A stretch of 64,000 nt of DNA from Stappia sp. ES.058. Its GTDB lineage: Bacteria; Pseudomonadota; Alphaproteobacteria; Rhizobiales; Stappiaceae. A model generated the notes under the pieces. That model saw nothing but the letters and a program-made list of their open reading frames with translations. It made no database searches and had not been told where the DNA came from. This document shows, in pieces, positions 43,093 to 51,110 of the stretch. Each line of letters starts with the position of its first letter. The stretch's first letter is position 1. The stretch covers positions 4,063,501-4,127,500 of the forward strand of contig NZ_LT629784.1 in NCBI RefSeq assembly GCF_900105595.1. The letters run 5' to 3'. The position numbers and the translations under genes were made by a program.

Positions 43093-44208
43093 CTACTGCA
43101 TGCGCAAGGCGTGGTTCCAGCGATCGATCAGGCGCTGGCGCTTGACCTGATCGAGATACACCACGAGCGCCGGTCCAACGGGGATTGGCCGCAGCCGGGC
43201 CCCGTATAGGTCACGCATGCCGGTCGCGGTGTTCGGGCCGTCAAGATCCGGGTGAAGGGCGGGCAGGCCGACATCGCGCGACAGGATCGTTTGCCCGGCG
43301 CGCGACAGCAGGAAGTCGAGAAAGGCCGCCCCGAGATCGGGGGAGGACGCAGCGCGTGGCACGAGACCGATGCGCGACATCACCACCGTATAGTCTTCCG
43401 GCAGCACGATGCCGAGGTCGGGGGCCGTGCGTGCCCATGCGTTCGCATAGGATCCCAGGATGTTGTAGCCGAGCACGAAGCGGCCGTCGGCCACCCGCTC
43501 CACGATGGCGGAGGAGTTGGAATAGAGCTTCACGCCTGCCGCCCCAAGGGCGCTGAACAGGTCCCAGATCCCGCGATTGTGTTCGCCGTCGCGGGCGAGA
43601 AAAAACAGGCCGAGCCCCGCGCGTTCGACATCATATGTGCCGACGCGGCCATAGACCTGTGCTTCGTGTTCCTTGAGATAGCGTGCAAGGTCGACACGTG
43701 TGCGTGGCGGAGTGCGCAGCGCGAACGACGGCTTGTGGTAGAGGATGACCGCCGGTTCGAAGGTGACGCCATAGACCGAGTGGCGCCATTGTGCCCAGGT
43801 TGGGATTGCCTCGGCGGCGGGCAGGCGAACGGCTTGCGCATAGCCGTCATTGGCGAGTTTCACCTGAAGGTCCATTGCGGAGGAGAAGGCGAGATCGGCT
43901 GTTGTTTCGGCCCTGTCCGTTTCCGAGATGATGCGGGCGTAGATGTCCTGGGTCTGCATCTCATGGAAATCGATGCCGATCGACGGTCGCTCTGCCTGGA
44001 AGGCTGCGAGCAGTGGCAGCGCCATCTTTGAGTCGAGTGAGGAATAGATCGTGAGAACGCGCGCGTCGGGCGAGGGAGAAATCGGATCCAGACTGAGGGA
44101 TGGACCGTCGGCGCCGGCCGCGGGGGGCACGGTCAGGCAAAACACCGCGAGCAGGAGCAAAAACCTTCCCAACATGGAAACGAGTATTGCTGCAGATGTC
44201 GCGGACAT
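43093..44208 (-). CDS. Extracellular solute-binding protein paired with the TctDE sensor genes
   Basis: This roughly 371-residue protein is a periplasmic solute-binding protein of the iron(III)/polyamine-like type. A signal peptide covers MLGRFLLLLAVFCLTVPPAA, after a possible short extension from the ATG at 44208; the ATG at 44175 is the alternative start. The mature region shows VLTIYSSLDSKMALPLLAAF, GYNILGSYANAWARTAPDLG and ALPALHPDLDG. It is not followed by ABC permease genes. It is divergent from the tctD/tctE pair, an arrangement in which such proteins act as the periplasmic sensor for the kinase. That role is inferred. Confidence 0.8.
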   Translation of the reverse strand: MSATSAAILVSMLGRFLLLLAVFCLTVPPAAGADGPSLSLDPISPSPDARVLTIYSSLDSKMALPLLAAFQAERPSIGIDFHEMQTQDIYARIISETDRAETTADLAFSSAMDLQVKLANDGYAQAVRLPAAEAIPTWAQWRHSVYGVTFEPAVILYHKPSFALRTPPRTRVDLARYLKEHEAQVYGRVGTYDVERAGLGLFFLARDGEHNRGIWDLFSALGAAGVKLYSNSSAIVERVADGRFVLGYNILGSYANAWARTAPDLGIVLPEDYTVVMSRIGLVPRAASSPDLGAAFLDFLLSRAGQTILSRDVGLPALHPDLDGPNTATGMRDLYGARLRPIPVGPALVVYLDQVKRQRLIDRWNHALRMQ

Positions 44209-44318
44209 ACAAGCACGCGGGCAAAATGCCGTGCCAGATGATTTGCCTGCAAGGATGCTGCTGCGGTTAAACTCGCCGCCGGCGTCTCGGGCGCTGCGGG
44301 CCGAAGCGGGGAGGCTGC
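44209..44318. promoter_or_regulatory. Divergent promoter region of the binding protein and tctDE
   Basis: These 110 bases separate two divergent genes and should hold both promoters and probably the TctD binding site. I could not identify -10/-35 elements or a convincing repeat. Confidence 0.35.
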
Positions 44319-44984
44319 GTGCGGATTCTGATTGTTGAAGACAACAAGACACTGGCGGACGGACTCGGCAGGATGCTGCGCGATGCCGGCTACGTGGTGG
44401 ACGCGGTGCACGATCGCGAAGGCGCGGAGACCGCACTCGCGGCCGGCGGGTTCGATCTTGTCGTTCTCGACCTCTCCCTTCCCGACGGCGACGGCCTTGA
44501 GGTCCTGCGCGGCATCCGCGCGCAGGGGATTCCGACGGCGGTGCTTGTTCTGACCGCACGTGGCGCGCTGGACGAGCGCATTCGCGGGCTGGACTACGGT
44601 GCCGATGATTACATGACCAAACCGTTCGAGTTTCCTGAACTCGAGGCGCGCATTCGCGCCGTGCTGCGTCGTCACGCCGGCGCACGTGGCGGCCGGCTGG
44701 AGTGCGGTCCTCTGGTCTTCGATCTCGATGCACGCCAGGCGCTGGTGGATGGCGTGGCGCTCGACCTCACCGCGCGGGAGCTGAATGTTCTCCAGATCCT
44801 GATCGGACGCAGCGAGCGGGTGGTGTCCAAGCAGCACATCGCCGAGCGGCTGACGGCCTTCGATGCCGACCTGTCGGAAAACGCGGTCGAGCAATATGTG
44901 TCGCGCTTGCGCAAGCGCCTTGAGCCGCACGGCTTGCGCATTCGCACGGCCCGGGGGCTCGGCTATGCGCTCGAAACCGCCTGA
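44319..44984 (+). CDS. tctD: OmpR-family response regulator, TctD-like
   Basis: This 221-residue response regulator has a receiver domain (VEDNKTLADGLGRML, phospho-accepting Asp51 in VVLDLSLPDGDGLEVLRGI, then VLTARGALDERI and the Lys in MTKPFEF) and a winged-helix DNA-binding domain (VDGVALDLTARELNVLQIL, FDADLSENAVEQYVSRLRKR). It matches TctD, which controls tricarboxylate transport genes. It begins with GTG and overlaps tctE by 20 bases if the kinase uses the ATG at 44965. Confidence 0.9.
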   Translation: MRILIVEDNKTLADGLGRMLRDAGYVVDAVHDREGAETALAAGGFDLVVLDLSLPDGDGLEVLRGIRAQGIPTAVLVLTARGALDERIRGLDYGADDYMTKPFEFPELEARIRAVLRRHAGARGGRLECGPLVFDLDARQALVDGVALDLTARELNVLQILIGRSERVVSKQHIAERLTAFDADLSENAVEQYVSRLRKRLEPHGLRIRTARGLGYALETA

Positions 44985-46458
44985 GGTCATGGACTCCTTG
45001 CGGCGATTGCCGGGACGCCCGGCCCTGCGGTCCCTGTCGGCGCGGCTGCTGTTGTGGCTCCTTGTCCCCTTCAGCCTTCTGGCGGCCATCGGTCTCGTCG
45101 ATACCTATCGCGAAGCGCGCGAAACGGCGAATGATGTGCTCGACCGGGTGCTGACGGGGTCGGCGCTGGCGATTGCCGAGAGGGTGGCGGTCAACCGCGA
45201 TGGCGAGATCGAGGTCGATGTGCCCTATGTCGCTCTGGAGATGCTGACGAGTGCAGCCGAGGACCGGGTGTTTTATCGGGTGGAGGGGCCGCCGGGCACG
45301 TTCGTCACCGGCTACCGGCAGCTTCCGGTACCCCCTACCGGGGAGGCGCCGCAGGTGGCGCGCCAGCCGCGTTTCGCCGATGCGGTCTTTCGCGGGGATC
45401 CGATCCGTATGGTCATTCTCACCGGGGCGGCGTCCACGGGCAACCGGTCGGTCGGATACCGCGTCGCTGTTGCGGAGACGACAACGGCGCGCCGGGCCCT
45501 GGCCGAGGATATTCTCTTGCGATCCGCCGCGCGCCAGACCCTGTTGATCCTCATCGCCGCGACGATAGTGTTCTTTGGCGTGCGCCGCGCACTTCGACCG
45601 CTCGCGCGGCTGGAAGAGGCCATCGACAGGCGAACCCCGGACGACCTGCGCCCGATCCGTCATGCGGTTCCGCGCGAGGTGGACCGGCTGGTCGGGGCGA
45701 TCAACGGGTTCATGGAACGGCTGGCGGGGGCGCTGGCTGCGCTGCGCCGGTTCACCGGCAATGCCTCGCACCAGATCCGTACACCGCTTGCCATCATTCG
45801 CACCCAGATCGAGCTTGCCCGCCGCGCGCGGGATCCGGAAGAAATGACGGCGGCACTCGATGTCGCTGACGCGGCCGTTGCCCAGAGCGAGCGAACCCTC
45901 GCGCAGCTCCTGCTGCTGGCGCGCGTCGACGAGGCCTCCGCCGACCGGCTGAGGCTGGAGGAGTTCGATCTTTGCAGGCTCGCCCGCACGGTGACGGCCG
46001 AATTGGAACCCGCTGCGGCGCGGGCCGGTCTCGACCTCGGCTTCGAAGTGACGCTTGCCGCGGACGGGAACGCGCGTCCGCTTGTGCGCGGCCAGCGGAT
46101 GCTTTTTGCCGAACTCCTGCGCAATCTGATCGAGAACGCCATTGCCTATGCGGGGCGTGATCGCTCAGCGACGGTTCGGGTCGGGTGCGGTGGAGACGGG
46201 AAAGTCTATCTCGAGGTCGAGGACGACGGTCCGGGCATTTCGGTGCGGGACCGCTCCCGTGCGCTCAAGCGGTTCGAGCGCCTGACATCGGAAAACGGAC
46301 CTCAGGGCGCCGGGTTGGGACTTGCGATTGTCGACGAGATCTCCCGGTTGATGGGCGCGCATGTCGAATTGACGCCGACGGACCCCGACGCGATGCCGGG
46401 CGCCGTGGGGTTGAGGGTCCGCATCCTGTTTTCCCCGGAAGACGTGCTTTTTCAATGA
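44965..46458 (+). CDS. tctE: Sensor histidine kinase, TctE-like
   Basis: This kinase pairs with TctD. From 44965 it is 497 residues; an ATG at 44989 after TGAGG is an alternative start. A membrane helix (about 25-48) is followed by a periplasmic 2CSK-type N-terminal domain (about 50-185), a second helix and HAMP-like linker, a HisKA domain with the phospho-accepting His in GNASHQIRTPLAIIRTQ, and a HATPase domain with NLIENAIAYAGRD, EVEDDGPGISVRDR and GAGLGLAIVDEI. The N-terminal layout matches TctE/QseC-like kinases. Its signal is probably linked to the neighbouring binding protein. Confidence 0.9.
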   Translation: MRSKPPEVMDSLRRLPGRPALRSLSARLLLWLLVPFSLLAAIGLVDTYREARETANDVLDRVLTGSALAIAERVAVNRDGEIEVDVPYVALEMLTSAAEDRVFYRVEGPPGTFVTGYRQLPVPPTGEAPQVARQPRFADAVFRGDPIRMVILTGAASTGNRSVGYRVAVAETTTARRALAEDILLRSAARQTLLILIAATIVFFGVRRALRPLARLEEAIDRRTPDDLRPIRHAVPREVDRLVGAINGFMERLAGALAALRRFTGNASHQIRTPLAIIRTQIELARRARDPEEMTAALDVADAAVAQSERTLAQLLLLARVDEASADRLRLEEFDLCRLARTVTAELEPAAARAGLDLGFEVTLAADGNARPLVRGQRMLFAELLRNLIENAIAYAGRDRSATVRVGCGGDGKVYLEVEDDGPGISVRDRSRALKRFERLTSENGPQGAGLGLAIVDEISRLMGAHVELTPTDPDAMPGAVGLRVRILFSPEDVLFQ

Positions 46459-46477
46459 TCGGTTTCGGCGACGAGGG

Positions 46478-47293
46478 TCAGGAGGTCCCGCTCGGGCCGT
46501 CGTAGGTCCAGCGGTGCCCGGGGGGCGTCGGCCCCTTGTTGCGTCCGCCCTGCTCCATCTGCTCCCAGGAATGTGCCAGAATGCCGACGGAGCGCGACAG
46601 GCAGAAAAACCCGCGCGCAAGCGGCGCCGGGCAGCCGAGTTCAGCGTAGATCACTGCGGTGGCGCCATCGATGTTCATCGGCACGGGCTTGCCTTTCTCG
46701 CAGGCAAGCGCCGCATCGATTTCCCGCCCGATGGCCGCGTATGTGCCTGCGACCGCGCCTTCGGCCGCTGCCTGGTCAACAAGCGCAAGCAGGCGGGGCG
46801 CGCGCGGGTCGACCGGTTTGTGGAAGCGGTGACCGAAGCCCGGGATGAACCGGCCGTGCGCCGCGCGAAAGGCGATGAGCCCGTCGCGCGTGGCCTCGTT
46901 GAGCGGGCTGCCTCCCTCGTGTCGCTCGGCGATGTCGCGATAGAGCGCGACCGCCTGTTCGCCCGCGCCGCCATGCACGTCGCCGAGCATGTTGACGCCC
47001 GTGGCAATCGCGTTGTTCAGACCGACACCGCAGGTCGCCGCCATGCGCGCGGCGGCAATTGAGGGCGCCTGCGGGCCGTGATCGACAGCTGCGACGAGGG
47101 CTGCCTCGAACAGTCGGGCGCGCGCGGCGTCGAGCGGTGTGCCCATCACCAGATGCCAGATCATCTGCGGAAAACTCAGCGCCCCGATCAGGTCCTCCAC
47201 CGGGAGGCCGCGAAAGGCGATGCGCCCGGGCTCCATGTCGATGATCGACGTGCGCCACCAGTCGGCGACAGGGTCGGTGCTTCGGTCGTTCAT
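46478..47293 (-). CDS. Citryl-CoA lyase-like protein of the citrate synthase family
   Basis: This 271-residue protein is shorter than a citrate synthase (about 430) and matches the citryl-CoA-lyase-like branch, which splits a CoA-activated tricarboxylic or hydroxy acid to acetyl-CoA and an oxoacid. The catalytic residues are in place: the first His in LGDVHGGAGEQ, the second His in GFGHRFHKPVDPRAPRL, and the Asp in MNIDGATAVIYAELG. It overlaps the CoA-transferase gene by four bases, so the two probably work in sequence. The real substrate could be citrate, citramalate or another acid imported by TctCBA. Confidence 0.82.
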   Translation of the reverse strand: MNDRSTDPVADWWRTSIIDMEPGRIAFRGLPVEDLIGALSFPQMIWHLVMGTPLDAARARLFEAALVAAVDHGPQAPSIAAARMAATCGVGLNNAIATGVNMLGDVHGGAGEQAVALYRDIAERHEGGSPLNEATRDGLIAFRAAHGRFIPGFGHRFHKPVDPRAPRLLALVDQAAAEGAVAGTYAAIGREIDAALACEKGKPVPMNIDGATAVIYAELGCPAPLARGFFCLSRSVGILAHSWEQMEQGGRNKGPTPPGHRWTYDGPSGTS

Positions 47294-48486
47294 ATGGCGC
47301 CCTCCTGCTCTAGGGATCGAAGATCCTCGGCATCCAGTCCGAGCGCACCGTAAATGTCGTCGTTGTCGCGTCCAAGCACCGGTGGTGGCGTGTCCACCGA
47401 GGGCGCCGCGCCATTCACCTTGATGCCGGTGCGCACCGTCTTGATGGCGCGTCCGACGCCTGGGACATCGTCATGGTCTGCAATCATGCCGCGATCCGAT
47501 ACCTGTGGATGGTCGAGCGCGTCGGGCACGGAGAGAATTTCGCCAGAGGGAATACCCTTCGCGCTGAACAGCGCCACCCAGTCGGCCGCATCGCGAACGG
47601 ACAGGCTCTTCTCGAGTTCAGCCTTGAGCGCGAAGCGGTTGGCCTTGCGCAATTCGCGCGTCGCATAGTCGGTATCGGCAAAAAGGTCGGGCCTCCCAAG
47701 CACCGCGCAAAGCGTTTCCCATTGTTCGTCCTTGTTGGCGGCTATGTTGAGTGCGCCGTCGCGGGCCTCGAAAGCGCCGGAAGGGGCCGAGGTGGTGTTT
47801 TCGTTGCCATGGGCTGCCGGCGCCTGCCCGGCGATCAGCCAGTTCGACACGACCCACCCCATGGTGGCAAGCGTCGCCTCCAGCATCGATACATCGAGAA
47901 AAACCGGCACTTCGCGGGGGCCTGCCAGGCTGGCCGAGATCGCGAAGGCCGCCGTCAGGCCGCCGATGGTGTCGGCGACCGGATAACCCACCCGCAAGGG
48001 TGCGCTGTCTTTGTCGCCCGTCACCGACATCACACCGGAAAGACCCTGGACGATCTGGTCGTAGGCCGGCATCTCGTGCATCGGCCCGTCCTGTCCAAAG
48101 CCGGAGATCGCGCAATAGACGAGGCGCGGGTTGAGGGACTTGAGCGTTTCAAAGCCGACGCCGAGGCGGTCCATCACACCGGGGCGGAAGTTTTCCACCA
48201 CCACATCGGCGGTCGCGACGAGTTTTTTGAACAGCGCAACGCCGGCCTCGGATTTGAGGTTGAGCGTCACGCTCTTCTTGCCGGCATTCTGCGCAAGAAA
48301 GGAAACGCCCATATTAGCGGCATTGAGCGCCGGATCCGCGCCGAGCTGCCGGGCGAGGTCGCCCTTGCCCGGTCGCTCGATCTTGATCACCTCGGCTCCG
48401 AAATGCGCCAACTGATGGCAACAGAACGGACCCGAGAGCACATTCGTCAGATCCAGAACGCGGATGCCTTGAAGAGAGCCGGCCAT
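47290..48486 (-). CDS. Family III (CaiB/BaiF) CoA-transferase
   Basis: This 398-residue enzyme transfers CoA from one acyl-CoA to an acid. Family motifs are RVLDLTNVLSGPFCCHQLA, GAEVIKIERPGKGDLAR, NAGKKSVTLNLKS, NFRPGVMDRLG, and the catalytic Asp in MPAYDQIVQGLSGVMS. The ATG at 48486 has GAGG seven bases upstream. It is translationally coupled to the citryl-CoA-lyase-like gene, which suggests that it charges the substrate of that lyase. The CoA donor is not evident. Confidence 0.9.
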   Translation of the reverse strand: MAGSLQGIRVLDLTNVLSGPFCCHQLAHFGAEVIKIERPGKGDLARQLGADPALNAANMGVSFLAQNAGKKSVTLNLKSEAGVALFKKLVATADVVVENFRPGVMDRLGVGFETLKSLNPRLVYCAISGFGQDGPMHEMPAYDQIVQGLSGVMSVTGDKDSAPLRVGYPVADTIGGLTAAFAISASLAGPREVPVFLDVSMLEATLATMGWVVSNWLIAGQAPAAHGNENTTSAPSGAFEARDGALNIAANKDEQWETLCAVLGRPDLFADTDYATRELRKANRFALKAELEKSLSVRDAADWVALFSAKGIPSGEILSVPDALDHPQVSDRGMIADHDDVPGVGRAIKTVRTGIKVNGAAPSVDTPPPVLGRDNDDIYGALGLDAEDLRSLEQEGAI

Positions 48487-48534
48487 GAAGTGCCTCGTGC
48501 CATGGTGCGACAAACGTCACCCGGCGCGAGGAGA

Positions 48535-50091
48535 TCACGCCCGACGGGTGTCGCGGGAGGATGTTTCCCCGCTATAGCGGTCCCGCATCCATTGGCCAAG
48601 GGCATCGGCCTGGTCCTGCGACAGATGCAGTCCGAGTTTGGAGCGCCGCCACAGCACGTCCTCGGCACTGCGTGCCCATTCCTGATCCATCAGATAGGCA
48701 ACTTCCCGCGCGTGGAGGTCGGCTCCGAAATTCCGTCCGAGATCATCGGGCGTCGTCGCGCCTTCGAGGATGGTGCGCGCGCGCGTGCCGTAGTTGCGCA
48801 CCAGCCGATGCACAAGCTTCGGCGGGAGGGCCGGATAGGCGTCTTGCAGATCGCCGACGAGGGCCTCGAACCCGGTCGTGGGAAAGTCCCCGCCGGGCAG
48901 GGTGGCGCCTCGCGTCCAGGGCTTGCCGACGGCCCCCAGTACATTTTCCACCTGTTCCAGGACCGAAAGTGCGAGCCTGCGATAGGTGGTGATTTTGCCG
49001 CCGAAGATGTTCACCAGCGGTGCGTGCTCCGCGCCGCCTGCGCCCGTGTCGAGCTTGAGGACGTAATCGCGCGTCGCTTCCTGCGCCTTGGAGGCGCCGT
49101 CATCGAACAGGGGCCGTACGCCTGAATAGGTCCACACGACATCGTCGCGCTCGATCGGGACCTTGAAATATTCGCTCGCTGCCGCGGCCAGATAGAGGAT
49201 CTCCTCTTCCGTTGCAGCGACATTCGCGGGATCGCCTTCGTAATCGCGGTCGGTGGTTCCGATCAGCGTGAAATCCTGTTCATAGGGTATGGCGAAGACG
49301 ATGCGCCCGTCCGCGTTCTGGAAGATATAGGCGCGGTCGTGATCGAACAGTTTGCGCACGACGATGTGGCTGCCCTGCACGAGACGCACGTTGCGCGCAT
49401 CGTTTCGCTTCAGCGCGCTTTCCAGAAGACGGTCGACCCAGGGGCCGGCGGCATTCACCATCAGCCGCGCGGTGACGTCGCGGGTTGCGTCCGTATCGGT
49501 GTCGCGCAGCGTTGCATGCCAGACCCCGCCCTCACGGCGTGCCGCCACGACCTGGGTGCGCGTGTTGATTTGCGCACCCCTGTCTGCGGCGTCGCGGGCA
49601 TTGAGCGCCACCAGCCGGGCGTCGTCGACCCAGCAGTCGGAATATTCGAAGGCGGTCGAGAATCCGGGCTTCAACGGGTCGCCGGCCGGATCCTTGCGCA
49701 GATCGAGCGTGCGTGTGGCCGGCAAAAGCTTGCGGCCGCCCAGGTGGTCATAGAGAAACAGTCCGAGCCGAAGCAGCCAGCGCGGACGCAGACCCTTGGA
49801 GTGCGGCAGGACGAAGCGCAGCGGGCGGATGATATGCGGTGCGATGGACCACAGGAGCTCGCGCTCGCTCAACGCCTCGCGCACCAACCGGAACTCGTAG
49901 AATTCAAGATAGCGCAGACCGCCGTGGATGAGTTTGGTTGACCAGGACGAGGTGCCGCTGGCGAGGTCGTTCATCTCCGCAAGGCAGACGGAATACCCGC
50001 GCCCGGCGGCGTCCCGGGCGACGCCGCATCCGTTGATGCCTCCGCCGACGACCAGCAGGTCGTAGTCGGTGTGTTGCGCTTGCGACGCCAT
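48535..50091 (-). CDS. glpD: Glycerol-3-phosphate dehydrogenase (FAD-dependent)
   Basis: GlpD oxidises glycerol-3-phosphate to dihydroxyacetone phosphate at the inner membrane and passes electrons to quinone. The 518-residue protein starts with the FAD-binding fold LLVVGGGINGCGVARDAAGR. It continues with the family motifs SGTSSWSTKLIHGGLRYLE, IPYEQDFTLIGTTDRDYEGD and VNIFGGKITTYRRLA. The start overlaps the stop codon of glpR (GTGATG). It is downstream of its own regulator and faces the glycerol transporter operon. No glycerol kinase gene is in the window. Confidence 0.95.
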   Translation of the reverse strand: MASQAQHTDYDLLVVGGGINGCGVARDAAGRGYSVCLAEMNDLASGTSSWSTKLIHGGLRYLEFYEFRLVREALSERELLWSIAPHIIRPLRFVLPHSKGLRPRWLLRLGLFLYDHLGGRKLLPATRTLDLRKDPAGDPLKPGFSTAFEYSDCWVDDARLVALNARDAADRGAQINTRTQVVAARREGGVWHATLRDTDTDATRDVTARLMVNAAGPWVDRLLESALKRNDARNVRLVQGSHIVVRKLFDHDRAYIFQNADGRIVFAIPYEQDFTLIGTTDRDYEGDPANVAATEEEILYLAAAASEYFKVPIERDDVVWTYSGVRPLFDDGASKAQEATRDYVLKLDTGAGGAEHAPLVNIFGGKITTYRRLALSVLEQVENVLGAVGKPWTRGATLPGGDFPTTGFEALVGDLQDAYPALPPKLVHRLVRNYGTRARTILEGATTPDDLGRNFGADLHAREVAYLMDQEWARSAEDVLWRRSKLGLHLSQDQADALGQWMRDRYSGETSSRDTRRA

Positions 50092-50921
50092 CACGCCCCT
50101 TCCTGTTCCTGGCCGGCGGAAATTCCGGGATTGAACGCGGAGGCGTTCGAGATCCCGTCGCCGGCAATTTCAATGCGCACGTCATGGTCGCGGCAGATTT
50201 TCACCACGCTGTCAGGCGGTGCGGTGTCCGTTACAAAGATGTCGATCTGCGACAGATGGGCGATGCGAACGGGCGCGCTGCGCGTGAACTTCATCGCGTC
50301 GGCGACAAGCAGCGTCTGGCGGGCGTGGCTGAGGATCTCCTTTGCAACCCGCACTTCCCGAAAGTCGTAGTCGAAGATGGTTCCGTCCGCATCGATTGCC
50401 GAAGCGCCGATGACCGCGTAGTCGACCTTGAACTGGCGGATGAAATCGACCGTCGCCTCGCCGACGATGCCGCCGTCGGACGAGCGCACCTGTCCGCCGG
50501 CTATGATCACCTCCACCTCGGGCGCCGATCGCAGGATGTTGGCGACATTGATGTTGTTGGTGATCGCCATGATGCCGTCGTGCTGGCGCAGGGCCCGGGC
50601 CACCTGTTCGGTCGTCGTGCCGATGTTCAGCATGATCGAGGCATTGTCGGGAATGAGGGCGGCGGCCCGCTTGCCGATGAGCTGCTTGGCGTCGGAGGCA
50701 AGCTGGCGGCGCGCGTCATACGCGTAGTTTGCGATCCCCGAGGGCAGAACCGCGCCGCCATGGACGCGCTGCAGCATGCCGCGTTCGCACAACTCGTTCA
50801 GATCCTTGCGGATCGTCTGGGGCGTCACGTCGAACTCATCCGCAAGACCGTCGACGTCGACCCGGCCGGAGCGGCGCGCTCGGTCCAGGATTTCGGACTG
50901 GCGGGGCGAAACCGGATCCAT
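50091..50921 (-). CDS. glpR: DeoR-family regulator GlpR
   Basis: This 276-residue DeoR-type repressor probably responds to glycerol-3-phosphate. The N-terminal helix-turn-helix includes GLADEFDVTPQTIRKDLNEL, followed by the family motif RVHGGAVLPSG. The C-terminal sugar-phosphate sensor domain contains IPDNASIMLNIGTTTEQVA and ANILRSAPEVEVIIAGGQV. It is coupled to glpD by overlapping codons and is divergent from glpV. TTTCG direct repeats lie just upstream of it and in the glpV promoter. Confidence 0.9.
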   Translation of the reverse strand: MDPVSPRQSEILDRARRSGRVDVDGLADEFDVTPQTIRKDLNELCERGMLQRVHGGAVLPSGIANYAYDARRQLASDAKQLIGKRAAALIPDNASIMLNIGTTTEQVARALRQHDGIMAITNNINVANILRSAPEVEVIIAGGQVRSSDGGIVGEATVDFIRQFKVDYAVIGASAIDADGTIFDYDFREVRVAKEILSHARQTLLVADAMKFTRSAPVRIAHLSQIDIFVTDTAPPDSVVKICRDHDVRIEIAGDGISNASAFNPGISAGQEQEGA

Positions 50922-50930
50922 TCAGTTGCC

Positions 50931-50945
50931 TTTCGTTTTCTTTCG
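50931..50945. promoter_or_regulatory. Candidate GlpR half-sites in front of glpR
   Basis: TTTCG occurs at 50931-50935 and 50941-50945, exactly ten bases apart in the same orientation, between glpR and its promoter region. Similar half-sites recur around the glpV promoter at 51044-51048 and 51066-51070. Assignment as GlpR operators is a guess from position. Confidence 0.4.
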
Positions 50946-51050
50946 CATTGCAGCAAAGCCTTGCATGCAGCGGTTCTTATAAGGCATCAACCGACCAATT
51001 ATGCCAAAATTTGAGCCCAGGACGCAAAAAATGGCAAGTGAGTTTTCGGG

Positions 51051-51079
51051 TTGACGTTCACTTTTTTTCGTTTGATAGT
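51051..51079 (+). promoter_or_regulatory. Candidate sigma-70-type promoter of glpV
   Basis: TTGACG (51051-51056) and GATAGT (51074-51079) are separated by 17 bases and lie 31 bases before the glpV start codon. Two TTTCG elements at 51044 and 51066 flank and overlap the spacer, 22 bases (two helical turns) apart, which is consistent with repression by GlpR. Confidence 0.55.
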
Positions 51080-51110
51080 CAAGCCGCAGTTTCGCAAGGG
51101 AGGAAACCAA

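Noticed and set aside
44175..44733. N-terminal extension of the TctDE-linked binding protein up to 44733
   Set aside because: It overlaps tctD on the opposite strand and is Arg/Ser-rich antisense sequence; the signal peptide fixes the start at 44175 or 44208.
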